A stretch of 35,811 nt of DNA, from contig CANKTP010000012.1 of the NCBI GenBank assembly GCA_947486375.1, positions 1-35,811 on the forward strand, in the 5' to 3' direction. Below are positions 8,597 to 19,231 of this stretch, piece after piece (positions within the stretch are counted from its first letter, which is position 1; each line of letters opens with the position of its first letter). This stretch comes from Candidatus Hydrogenedentota bacterium. GTDB lineage: Bacteria > Hydrogenedentota > Hydrogenedentia > Hydrogenedentales > GCA-2746185. The position numbers and the translations under genes are program-made. The notes under the pieces are model-generated. The model ran no database searches. It was not told where the DNA came from and saw only the letters and a program-made list of their open reading frames with translations.

Positions 8597-9672
8597 ACCG
8601 TCTAGCGACAGCGCACGGCGAACTTCAACTCCCCACGTTTCTCCCGGACGGGACGCGGGCCGTCGTCAAGTGTCTGGACGCGCACGACGTGCGGGCCTGC
8701 GGCGTCGATTGCCTCATGATCAACACGCTGCACTTGTCCTCCGCCCCCGGCACTTCGCTCGTCAAGGCGCTGGGCGGGGCCCACGCATTCATGGGCTGGG
8801 ACGGCATCATCGCATCCGACAGCGGCGGCTTCCAAGCCCTGTCGATGACGGGCGGGGGTGGCCAGGCCTCGGTGACGGCCGAGGGCATCGTTTATCGCGA
8901 CAAACACCGCGGGCCAACCACCCTGAGCCCCGAGAAATGCATCCAGAAACAATTGCAGCTTGGGGCGGACATCCTGTTTTGTCTCGACCACTGTGCCCGG
9001 GCCGACGCCACCCCAGGCGAACTCGACGAGGCGGTGGCGAATACGATTGCGTGGTCCCGCCGTTGCAAGGAAGAGTTCGTCCGGAAGACGGAATCCTTCG
9101 GCGCCGATCGCGCCCGCCCGCTCTTGTTCGCCGTGGTCCAGGGCGGCAATGATTTGAACCGCAGGCGGCGTTGCGCCGAGGCCCTCGTGGACATCGGCTT
9201 CGACGGCTTTGGTTTCGGCGGTTGGCCGATCGATTCGAGCGGTACGCTCGTGGACGAGGTATACCGCACGGCAGAACTATTGCCCCCCGATCTGCCCCTG
9301 CATGGGCTGGGCATTGGCAAGCCGGAAGGCATCGTCGCCGCATTCAGGGCGGGGTACCACATGTTCGACTGTGTGTTGCCCACGCGCGACGCCCGCCACA
9401 GCCGGTTCTATCGCTTCGAGGAGGGGTGGGCTGACGGGAATCTTGACGCCAGGGACTACTACAATTGCATCAACATCGGCACCGAGCGCTTCGCCCGGGA
9501 TCGCCGCCCGATCGAGGAAGGGTGCGATTGCCTGTGTTGCCGCCGCTACTCCCTTGCGTACCTGCACCACCTGTTCGAATGTAACGAACCCGCGGGCCAA
9601 CGACTTGCCACCATCCATAATTTGCGCTTCTACACAAGGCTGATGGAGCGCCTCCGCAAGGAATGCGCATGA
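8593..9672 (+). CDS. tgt: Atypical tRNA-guanine transglycosylase (TGT) family enzyme
   Basis: A 359-residue TIM-barrel enzyme of the queuine/preQ1 tRNA-ribosyltransferase family, which swaps guanine in tRNA for a 7-deazaguanine base. Kept features are SDSGGFQ (75-81, general acid D76), D132, VVQGG (Q183), the nucleophile D259 in MFDCVLPTR, and a zinc site C311, C313, C316 and H342. The segments that normally hold the base differ: the usual DECTPYP reads DHCARADA, and the usual GGLAVGE reads GGWPIDS, so the flipping Glu is missing. It could still be the organism's queuosine enzyme, or a paralogue with another base or RNA target. The GTG start overlaps rsmI and the stop overlaps the next gene, giving a tight three-gene unit. 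Confidence -1.
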   Translation: MNRLATAHGELQLPTFLPDGTRAVVKCLDAHDVRACGVDCLMINTLHLSSAPGTSLVKALGGAHAFMGWDGIIASDSGGFQALSMTGGGGQASVTAEGIVYRDKHRGPTTLSPEKCIQKQLQLGADILFCLDHCARADATPGELDEAVANTIAWSRRCKEEFVRKTESFGADRARPLLFAVVQGGNDLNRRRRCAEALVDIGFDGFGFGGWPIDSSGTLVDEVYRTAELLPPDLPLHGLGIGKPEGIVAAFRAGYHMFDCVLPTRDARHSRFYRFEEGWADGNLDARDYYNCINIGTERFARDRRPIEEGCDCLCCRRYSLAYLHHLFECNEPAGQRLATIHNLRFYTRLMERLRKECA

Positions 9673-10469
9673 TGGACGGGGCCGTCGGGACGCTGGTGAG
9701 CGAATTGCGCCGTTCGCGCAAGTATCGCGATACCTGCGACGGGGTGCTCGATCGAACCGCCGAATGGGCGCTTGAAAGGCACAAGTCGCCCAAGGACGCC
9801 CTCAAGGCCGCGAAACGCAAGCTGCACCAGGTACATGGGCTATTTTTCGACTCGGTCGATTTCGCCCGGATCGAACGCGGTCTCGATTGCATGCCCGGGC
9901 CCGATTCGGAGGCGATGCGGGAATTCTGCGGCAGCGTGCTTGATTCGCACATATCGACCAGGGAACGGCAGGCGCATCTGGCCGATTTCTATCGAGAGGT
10001 CTTCGCCCGGACAGGCTACCCCGCCTCTCTCCTCGATCTCGGCTGCGGGCTCAATCCCTTCGCGCTGCCGTGGATGAATCTACCAAGCGGCACATCGTAC
10101 CGCGCCATTGACGCGAACCTGCGGCTGGCTTCGGCGCTCAATCGGTTCTTCGAGGCGGCGGGGTTCCCCGCCCTGGCCACGGCGGCCGACATCCTCGCGA
10201 ATGTCCCAAAAGATCCGGTGGAGGTTGCCCTGTGTCTCAAGCTGCTGCCCGCACTGGAACAACAGGAATCGGGATTTGGCCAGCGTCTTGTCAGCGAACT
10301 CGACGCGCGATTTATCGTGGTGTCGTTCCCAACGCGGTCGGTCGGCGGGCGGAATGTGGGCATGGACCGCCATTACGCGCACTACATGGGAAACCTGCTC
10401 GAGCCAAGCCGTCTACATTCCGAGCCGTTTACGATTGGAAACGAACTGGTCTACATCCTGGCCAAGTGA
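9669..10469 (+). CDS. 16S rRNA (guanine(1405)-N7)-methyltransferase, Arm/FmrO family
   Basis: A 266-residue SAM-dependent methyltransferase closely resembling ArmA, RmtB and Sgm, which methylate N7 of G1405 in the 30S A site and block 4,6-disubstituted deoxystreptamine aminoglycosides. Family landmarks run the whole length: SRKYRD near the N-terminus (16-21), KLHQVHG (51-57), HISTRERQAHLADFY (94-108), the SAM loop LLDLGCGLNPFAL (121-133), CLKLLPALEQQ (189-199), VVSFPTRSVGGRNVGM (217-232) and the C-terminal IGNELVYI (257-264). ATG 9669 was chosen because it forms an ATGA overlap with the TGT stop and sits 6 nt after AAGGA; ATG 9672 is also possible. The co-encoded RsmI modifies neighbouring C1402. 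The family is secure; activity at G1405 is inferred. Confidence -1.
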   Translation: MMDGAVGTLVSELRRSRKYRDTCDGVLDRTAEWALERHKSPKDALKAAKRKLHQVHGLFFDSVDFARIERGLDCMPGPDSEAMREFCGSVLDSHISTRERQAHLADFYREVFARTGYPASLLDLGCGLNPFALPWMNLPSGTSYRAIDANLRLASALNRFFEAAGFPALATAADILANVPKDPVEVALCLKLLPALEQQESGFGQRLVSELDARFIVVSFPTRSVGGRNVGMDRHYAHYMGNLLEPSRLHSEPFTIGNELVYILAK

Positions 10470-10549
10470 AGCCGCGCCCACGGCACGCAACGCGAATACA
10501 ATCTGCATCCGGCTCGACGCCGCATGGAGTGGGCAGTGACACCCTGGTG

Positions 10550-12814
10550 TCATGACCGATGCAGGGCCCGCGCGGCATCGTCTCCGTGGAGTTGCCGGGC
10601 AACGCTCTCGGGAGTGTTTCCTTGCGGGTCCGCCGCCGCGGTCGACGCGCCATGTTCGCGAAGAAGGGCAATCATCGGCAAGTCTCCCATAAACGCGGCG
10701 TGATGCAACGGCGTCCACCCACGGGCGTCGGCGAGGTTGACATTCGCTTTCGCCTCCAACAGGGCGCGGGCCGCCTCGATACGGCCAAGGGAGACCGCGA
10801 AATGTAACGCCGTCCAGCGAGGAAAGTTGTCGTTCCGGTTGGGATTGGACCCGTGGCCAACCAGATAGGCGATCGCCTCCACATGCCCGCCATCGGCCGC
10901 GTGTTGCAATGGGGTCATGCCACGGGCGTCGGGGAAATCCAACGGTAGGCCCAACTCTCGCGATAGGAATACCAGTGCGTCCGCCGATCCGTATCTCGCC
11001 GCCATATGCACGGGCGATTCGCCTTGCGCCGCGAATCGCGCGACGATATTGGGCATCGAACGGATGTAATTCATGTCGCCCGACTCGAGCGCCGATTGGA
11101 ACGCGGGGACGAGCGTGGTTTCGTCGCCCGGGGGCAACAACTTGAGAAGTTCCGCGTCGCCGGTCGCCTCGATTAGACGCCGGGGCGTCGCGCCATCGCG
11201 ATCCGCGATCCCGGGATCGGCGCCCGCCTTGAGCAGCCGGGCTACAAGTCCCGCGTTGCCGTGCTGTGCGGCAATCCACAGGGGGGTCCGTCCGTCGATG
11301 TCCTTCGCGTCCGCATGGGCGCCGGCCGCGAGCAAGGCGTCCGCAACGCCGTGATCCAGTTCCATGGCGGCGACGTGCAGCGGGGTCCGCCCTTGGCCGT
11401 CGCGCGGCGATAGTTGTGCGCCATGATCCAGCAGCGACTTCACGAGCGCCACGTTGCCCTCCCCCGATGCGAAGAACAACGGGGTCCACCCCGAAACCGG
11501 ATCCAACATATTCGCGTCCGCGCCCCGGTCTAGCAACGCCTCGGCCAACTCCGCGTTTCCATGTTGAATCGCGAGGCCCAGGGGGACATTGCGCAGCCTT
11601 CCCACTGCGTTGATGTTCGCGCCGTGGTCCAGCAAGAAGATCGACATCTCTTTCGAATCCGTCCCCGCAGCTTCGTGTAAAGCTGTACGGTGAAGCGACG
11701 CGCTGACAGCGTTGATGTCCGCGCCGCCGTCCAATAACGCCTTGGCCACGGAGATTTGCCCCGTGCGCGCCGCCGCGTGCAACGGGGTCACACCGTCCGC
11801 GTCCGGCGTGCGCGGATCCGCCCTGCGCTCGAGCAATGTCAAGGAGAGCGGCGTATCGCCATGAAGTATCGCGTTCAATAACAAGGGCGTGCCGGCGGCG
11901 TCGATAATATTCGCCGATGCGTTCGCCTCCAGGAACAATTGTATTACCTCCGATTCGGACGTCTCGACGGCGATGTAAAAAGGGGTCTTGCCGAGGTTGT
12001 CCACCGGATCTACCGGGGCGCCCGCTTTCAACAGGGTGCGCACCACGGCCGCGTTACCGCGGGCGCTGGCCAAGTGAAGGGGGGTCCGTCCCCCGGTATC
12101 CGTCGCCCCGGCGTCAATATGCGACGCCAACAGATATTCGGCGATCTCGCTTCGCCCGACGTCGGCCGCCACATGAAGCGCCGTACGTTTCTGGCGGCCT
12201 CGTGTATCGATGGGGACCCCAGCCGCCAAGACACGCTGGAGAATATCCAAGTCGCCTAGCCGCGCAGCCTGGAAATAGACCGAATCCCCGGTCGGATTCG
12301 ACACGTCCGGCCGCGCGCCCCGATCGACCAGCACGTGGGCCGTGTCCAGATGGGCTTGCCGCATTGCCCACAGGAGGGGAGTATTCCCGTCGAAATCGGT
12401 CGCCTCCAGCGGCACGCCCAGGGATACCAGATACTCCACCGTCTCGGTACGACCCATTTGCGCCGCCGCATGGAGCGCGCTGGTGCGGCCCGATCCGAAT
12501 TGGATGGCCGCATCGCCCCCGTTCTCGATGAGGACCTTCAGGACCTCCAACTGCCCGCTTCGCGCCGCCTCGACGACTGGAACCTTGAAATACTCGTCCG
12601 ACTCGTTGGGCCCCACCCCCATCGACAACAAACGCTTCACCCGATCCATGTCCCCTTCCGAGGCCGCCTTCGTGAGAATGGCATGGTTTCGCGACGTACG
12701 CTGGGTGAAAACACGGCCCTCCATTTCCTGGGGCCCTTGGGGCCATGCGCCGGGAGCGCACGCAAGCGTGAGAAGGACAAACGCGCAAACATTCGCCCGC
12801 AGTCTCAGGATCAT
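10550..12814 (-). CDS. Secreted ankyrin-repeat protein
   Basis: A 754-residue protein starting at MILRLRAN, with a hydrophobic signal peptide (about 5-24, ending CAPGAWPQ). The rest is a nearly uninterrupted array of about 20 ankyrin repeats of 33 residues (repeating G-x-TPLHxAAxxG, then AxxLLxxGAxxN), which forms a protein-binding solenoid. Export to the periplasm or beyond is likely; LTLAC is a poor lipobox, so a lipoprotein is less likely but possible. Longer in-frame upstream starts are rejected because they add an Arg-rich non-signal sequence. The gene converges on the Arm-family methyltransferase gene 80 nt away. Its binding partner cannot be predicted. Confidence -1.
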   Translation of the reverse strand: MILRLRANVCAFVLLTLACAPGAWPQGPQEMEGRVFTQRTSRNHAILTKAASEGDMDRVKRLLSMGVGPNESDEYFKVPVVEAARSGQLEVLKVLIENGGDAAIQFGSGRTSALHAAAQMGRTETVEYLVSLGVPLEATDFDGNTPLLWAMRQAHLDTAHVLVDRGARPDVSNPTGDSVYFQAARLGDLDILQRVLAAGVPIDTRGRQKRTALHVAADVGRSEIAEYLLASHIDAGATDTGGRTPLHLASARGNAAVVRTLLKAGAPVDPVDNLGKTPFYIAVETSESEVIQLFLEANASANIIDAAGTPLLLNAILHGDTPLSLTLLERRADPRTPDADGVTPLHAAARTGQISVAKALLDGGADINAVSASLHRTALHEAAGTDSKEMSIFLLDHGANINAVGRLRNVPLGLAIQHGNAELAEALLDRGADANMLDPVSGWTPLFFASGEGNVALVKSLLDHGAQLSPRDGQGRTPLHVAAMELDHGVADALLAAGAHADAKDIDGRTPLWIAAQHGNAGLVARLLKAGADPGIADRDGATPRRLIEATGDAELLKLLPPGDETTLVPAFQSALESGDMNYIRSMPNIVARFAAQGESPVHMAARYGSADALVFLSRELGLPLDFPDARGMTPLQHAADGGHVEAIAYLVGHGSNPNRNDNFPRWTALHFAVSLGRIEAARALLEAKANVNLADARGWTPLHHAAFMGDLPMIALLREHGASTAAADPQGNTPESVARQLHGDDAARALHRS

Positions 12815-12836
12815 GGTTCGTGTTCCAAGTGAGTTG

Positions 12837-13133
12837 TCACAGGCGGGAGCGTACGCTTTCGACTTTCTCTTCCATGGATTGCGTCCGATCGGTCCGGGTG
12901 CCCGCCTTGATGGTCGTCGTAATTCGGGGCGCGCCCTTGGCGTGGACCGCTTCATGGCACGCCTTGATCGCCGCGAAAACGGGGTCCCATTCTCCCTCGA
13001 TAATCGTCCCGTACGCATGCAATTCGGTCTTGAGGCCCGCGGCCGCCAGTACGTTTTGGCATTCCACGATGTATTCCGAAAGCGACACTCCGACCCCGAT
13101 GGGAACGACGCACAAATCCACTATGACTCTCAT
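12837..13133 (-). CDS. MTH1187/YkoF-like thiamine-binding family protein
   Basis: A 98-residue protein of the MTH1187 (DUF77, Thiamine_BP) family. It starts MRVIVDLCVVPIGVGVSLS, continues through YIVECQNVLAAAGL and LHAYGTIIEGEWDPVFAAI, and ends in a basic amphipathic tail. Members form small ferredoxin-like tetramers; some bind thiamine-type ligands, but most have no defined role. GGAGGT precedes the ATG at good spacing, which fixes the start. The ankyrin-repeat gene begins 22 nt downstream on the same strand, so the two may be co-transcribed. Confidence -1.
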   Translation of the reverse strand: MRVIVDLCVVPIGVGVSLSEYIVECQNVLAAAGLKTELHAYGTIIEGEWDPVFAAIKACHEAVHAKGAPRITTTIKAGTRTDRTQSMEEKVESVRSRL

Positions 13134-13234
13134 GGCACCTCCGGACTTGCTACATAACGGGATTGTACCCCGGCGAGTTGACCAAAGTCAGTTCCGCGAG
13201 CGGATGCGGCCACGGGCCGGCCGGGCCGGTCGGA

Positions 13235-13672
13235 TTAGTCCCCGGCGGGACCCGGCACACCAGTTCTTTCCTCGGCCTTTACCTTGTTCCACATCTGGAC
13301 CGCCTCTTCGGGCGTGCTCGCCTTTTCCGGGCCGAATACATGTGCGTGACGCCGGATCATCTTCTCGTGGATGCGCTTCAATGCGTTCTCCAACCGGAAT
13401 AGGCCCTGTTCTTCCGCCGCGGCCGCCGTCGCCATCATGTTGAAGAAGGCATCGCCGAATTCCTCCTCGATCGATGCGGGATCGGCGACGGCAAAGGCTT
13501 CCTGAAGTTCCGCCGATTCCTCGTGCAGGTAACGGGCAAAATCCCGTGCCGATTGATTCCGATCCCAAGGACACCCCTCGGGAGTGCGTAAGTAGCGCGC
13601 CAGGCGGATAAGTGCTTCAAACCAATCGCGTTCGGACTCGGGCTGCCGGGACAGGTGGGGAGGCAAGGTCAT
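13235..13672 (-). CDS. mazG: MazG-family nucleotide pyrophosphohydrolase
   Basis: A 145-residue single-domain MazG protein, against roughly 260 residues for the two-domain E. coli form. Visible motifs are GCPWDRNQS (33-41), the metal-binding EESAE (51-55) and EEFGDAFFNMM (70-80), and RRHAHVFG near the end. It hydrolyses nucleoside triphosphates to monophosphate and pyrophosphate, cleaning up abnormal nucleotides or lowering alarmone-related pools. The start was placed at MTLPPHL because the upstream in-frame extension is not conserved-looking. It is divergent, with 79 nt between starts, from a small zinc-ribbon gene. Confidence -1.
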   Translation of the reverse strand: MTLPPHLSRQPESERDWFEALIRLARYLRTPEGCPWDRNQSARDFARYLHEESAELQEAFAVADPASIEEEFGDAFFNMMATAAAAEEQGLFRLENALKRIHEKMIRRHAHVFGPEKASTPEEAVQMWNKVKAEERTGVPGPAGD

Positions 13673-13751
13673 GGACGCAATCCGGGGCTCAAGATTTTCT
13701 GGAATTTGTCGATACTCACTGCAGGAAGCTGTTCGGGACAAGGAGGTCCAT

Positions 13752-13940
13752 ATGGCAATCGCGTGCTGTGTCTGCCACCAAATTCAATTAAACGGGGAAT
13801 GGATCGCCCAAAAACCGGCGAATAACGGCCAACTAAGCCACACCTACTGTCCCCCATGCATGGCCGTGCAACTGAACGAAATTCGGCTCGAACGCGACCT
13901 AGTCCGGAGCAATCCCGCCCACGTCGCGCATGCGGTCTAG
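13752..13940 (+). CDS. Small zinc-ribbon-like protein
   Basis: A 62-residue protein preceded by a strong AGGAGGT (13741-13747) 4 nt before the ATG, so it is very probably translated. It has a CCVC pair near residues 5-8, then GEW and SHTYCPPC (about 29-36), giving two CxxC-type pairs that could bind one Zn(II). The pattern C-x-x-C, G-x-W, SHxxCPxC resembles the small zinc module (of the type CASCKKI, then SHGICPEC) often found at the end of response regulators and sensor proteins. Here it stands alone. The C-terminal half is a charged helix. Function is unknown. Confidence -1.
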   Translation: MAIACCVCHQIQLNGEWIAQKPANNGQLSHTYCPPCMAVQLNEIRLERDLVRSNPAHVAHAV

Positions 13941-13974
13941 CTAGGACTCGGCACAACTCCTCGCGGGGACAGAC

Positions 13975-14193
13975 TTACTTGTACCGGTAGGTAATGCGGC
14001 CCTTCGTCAGATCGTAGGGCGACATCTCGACCTTGACCTTGTCGCCGCGAAGGATGCGGATGTAAAACTTGCGCATCTTGCCCGACACATGCGCCAGCAC
14101 CACATGGTCGTTCTGCAACTTCACCCGAAACATGGCGTTCGGGAGCGGCTCGACCACCGTGCCTTCCAATTCAATTGCCGATTCCTTCTCCAT
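13975..14193 (-). CDS. infA: Translation initiation factor IF-1
   Basis: A 72-residue OB-fold protein with the full IF-1 pattern: [20 protein letters not shown], then [22 protein letters not shown] and [23 protein letters not shown]. It binds the ribosomal A site during initiation and contacts the same helix 44 region that the RsmI and Arm enzymes modify. The start at 14193 gives the standard family length; the longer in-frame ATG 14229 adds 12 unlikely residues. It is divergent from uvrA, with 176 nt between starts that must hold both promoters; no convincing -35/-10 pair was picked out. Confidence -1.
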   Translation of the reverse strand: MEKESAIELEGTVVEPLPNAMFRVKLQNDHVVLAHVSGKMRKFYIRILRGDKVKVEMSPYDLTKGRITYRYK

Positions 14194-14369
14194 GCTACCT
14201 TTCGTGTACCTCGCGTTGCCGGTTCCCATTCCGGCCTACATTTACCCAGACCCTTGATCGTAGCACAATCGGGACTAGAATCACAGTCCGGGCAATTCGC
14301 GCCGCGCCGCGCGGTTCCGTTACTATTACCGGCCCTGTCCGAATCTAAAAACCCCGGAAATCCGCCTCC

Positions 14370-17231
<2,862 letters not shown>

Positions 17232-17305
17232 CCGGCATATCCGCAATGGGGCCGAAGAGCGCGGGGCATGCGTCAGCGATTTCGCGGTGGCATACCCAGT
17301 GCAGC

Positions 17306-18391
17306 CTACTGCGAAGGCCATCCATCGTGGCTCACCTTGACAAGTTCCTCCGCCAGTGCCTTGCTTAGCGTGCCCTCGGGCCCGATACTTTCGCCGTAGT
17401 GCAGTCCCGGGCCCGGCGTCGCGAAGCCGTTTAGACCGAGGGCCCACTCTGCCTGCAACACGCCCCCCACCGCGGTCATGTGGGTTTGCCCTAGCGGATC
17501 GACGATCCGGATAACTCGATTCGTTCGTCCGCCCGGGCCGCTCCCCTTGATATCCACCTCCACACAATGTGGCGCGCCCGGCCCCGGGTTATGGAGCAGG
17601 CCGCGGCGTAGACTGCGGAACCGGTTCCCGCCCAGGAGCCCCCAAAGGCCCGACCGCACCAGAAACATTAGGGAGACGGTCGCGGAACGGCTGTCGAACG
17701 CCATGCGTGCCGCCACGGATTTCGCGCCGGTCAGTATCGGAAGGATGTGTTGATCGGGGGAGTCGAAACGATACACCGCGGCCCGAATGCCGTCGGGAAA
17801 CGTCACGCGCCGCGCCTCGGTATACGGACGCGCCATCGCAGGCTTTCCGTCGCGCACAACGGGAAACGGGAGATGAAGGCGATCCATGTATTCCACCGAG
17901 TCGCCCCCGGATTTGTCCCGCAACGAATACAAGATGGACATATCGATGCTGTCCACGGACGTCATCTCCCGGGCGGCCGACCACGCCAGCGCCCCGGGGA
18001 CGCACGCCATCCACGACGACCCCAGAATCATGGGCGCGCGGGGACTCCCTTCTTTCGCCACGATCGCCTCGGCATCGCGAACTCGCGACGTCCAGCGAGT
18101 GATGTCCACCAGGCCAATCCCGGAACGAAGGGCGGTTCGGAATGTGGCGTCGGTGAGATCGTTCACCGAGACGATTGCAATATCGGGCCGCGACGGCAAT
18201 CGTTCGAAATCGCCCGGTTCGTCCACGTCGAACACCGCGCCGGTCGCATCGCCCAGTTCCCCGGCAAGCTGCTGTGCCTTGGACAGGGTGCGCCCCGCGA
18301 TGGTCAACGCCATCTGCGGGTTACGCTTTCGCAGGATGCGGGCGATCTGTTCGCCCACCACCCCGTACCCTCCCGCAATCAATACGTGCAT
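17306..18391 (-). CDS. Saccharopine dehydrogenase-like NAD(P)-binding protein
   Basis: A 361-residue protein with an N-terminal Rossmann fold: GGYGVVGEQIA (7-17), then LTIAGRTLSKAQQLAGELG and VFDVDEPGDFERL, the pattern of the saccharopine dehydrogenase/trans-acting enoyl reductase family. The C-terminal part (LHCVEVDIKGSG-like strand, TAVGGVLQAEWAL) is typical of the larger family. The substrate is not predictable. AAGGAG lies 8-9 nt before the ATG. It is preceded on the same strand by a decayed PHP-domain gene and an SGNH hydrolase gene, possibly remnants of one operon. Confidence -1.
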   Translation of the reverse strand: MHVLIAGGYGVVGEQIARILRKRNPQMALTIAGRTLSKAQQLAGELGDATGAVFDVDEPGDFERLPSRPDIAIVSVNDLTDATFRTALRSGIGLVDITRWTSRVRDAEAIVAKEGSPRAPMILGSSWMACVPGALAWSAAREMTSVDSIDMSILYSLRDKSGGDSVEYMDRLHLPFPVVRDGKPAMARPYTEARRVTFPDGIRAAVYRFDSPDQHILPILTGAKSVAARMAFDSRSATVSLMFLVRSGLWGLLGGNRFRSLRRGLLHNPGPGAPHCVEVDIKGSGPGGRTNRVIRIVDPLGQTHMTAVGGVLQAEWALGLNGFATPGPGLHYGESIGPEGTLSKALAEELVKVSHDGWPSQ

Positions 18392-19203
18392 CGATTGTGC
18401 TCCTTACTCACGCCACTTCGTCTGCATACCGATCGGTAAAACGCCCCGAATTGCGCCGTCCTGGCGCTCCATGCGTTGCCGCTCATGGCGTCCGGCAGTT
18501 GGTTCGTTTCCCATTGTTCCAGAGTTCTTCTCGGGAATGAACTTGAACGCGAAGTTGCACTTTGCAGACGGACGCCAGGGCCGCGTCGCCATAAGGCTAC
18601 CCGGCAAGGGTCGATTCCCCGGCCCTCGCCGCGACAGATCCGCGTGTCCGCCCCTGCTTCGGTACATTGGGACGTCACGCCCGTTGGGTCAGGCCGCGAG
18701 AGGCGCGGTACAACGTCCCGGTCAGGGGCATTCCCAAGTACAACTTGGAAACGAGAAAATCCCCGCAAAATCTCTGGCTGGGCCGCCTTCGATGAAGCGA
18801 ACCCAACTCCCATGTGATAGGCAATGCCCGGTTCGCCCGGCGAGTTGATCTCCCGTCCGTCGAACTCAGGGATGAAGACCCGTGTCTCGATGCCCGCGCA
18901 TGCGCGAAGTCCGAGGCGATTCGCTGCACGCAGGAACTCGTCCACGCCGTCGAGCACGTCGAAATCCACGATGCCCGCCGCGACCAACCCCGCCCGGCGC
19001 GCCCGCCACGCGAACCCCGTCGGGGAATACCCGTAGCCGTTGAATGAGAAGAACGTGTGGCCGTGGAGGTTTAAGGAACTACCCGGCGTGGGCAGCGCGA
19101 TTTCTCCGCGCCCAACGGCGCCAATCAACGAATCAAGCGCGGCAGCCCGATTGGCGGCGTCAAAGTCGTCCAGGGGAATTTCAAGCGATTCAATCGAGTT
19201 CAT
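18392..19203 (-). pseudogene. Decayed PHP-domain gene (intact N-terminus only)
   Basis: From ATG 19203 about 135 residues read as a good PHP-domain phosphoesterase N-terminus: LNLHGHTFFSFNGYGYSP gives the HxH metal pair, followed by AGIVDFDVLDGVDEFL, GIETRVFIPEF and INSPGEPGIAYHMGVGF. After about 18790 the frame stays open but becomes Arg/Ser-rich and loses protein character. Family members of this type run to roughly 450-500 residues with further metal ligands (from memory); here only about 270 codons exist before the next gene. No other frame restores recognisable PHP sequence, although one gives FLVSKLYLGMPLTGTLY. The 3' part therefore seems deleted and scrambled rather than merely frameshifted. 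Confidence -1.
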
Positions 19204-19231
19204 GAGGCATCCGTTGTCAGGGGTACGTGCG

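Noticed and set aside
10537-10552. TGACACC-CT-GGTGTCA palindrome at the ankyrin gene stop as a terminator
   Set aside because: The loop would be only 2 nt and there is no T-run on either strand. It overlaps the stop codon and may be chance.
18404-18592. 62-codon minus-strand frame (starts MATRPWRP) in the decayed PHP region
   Set aside because: No ribosome-binding site, no recognisable family, and it lies in degenerate sequence; probably not a gene.
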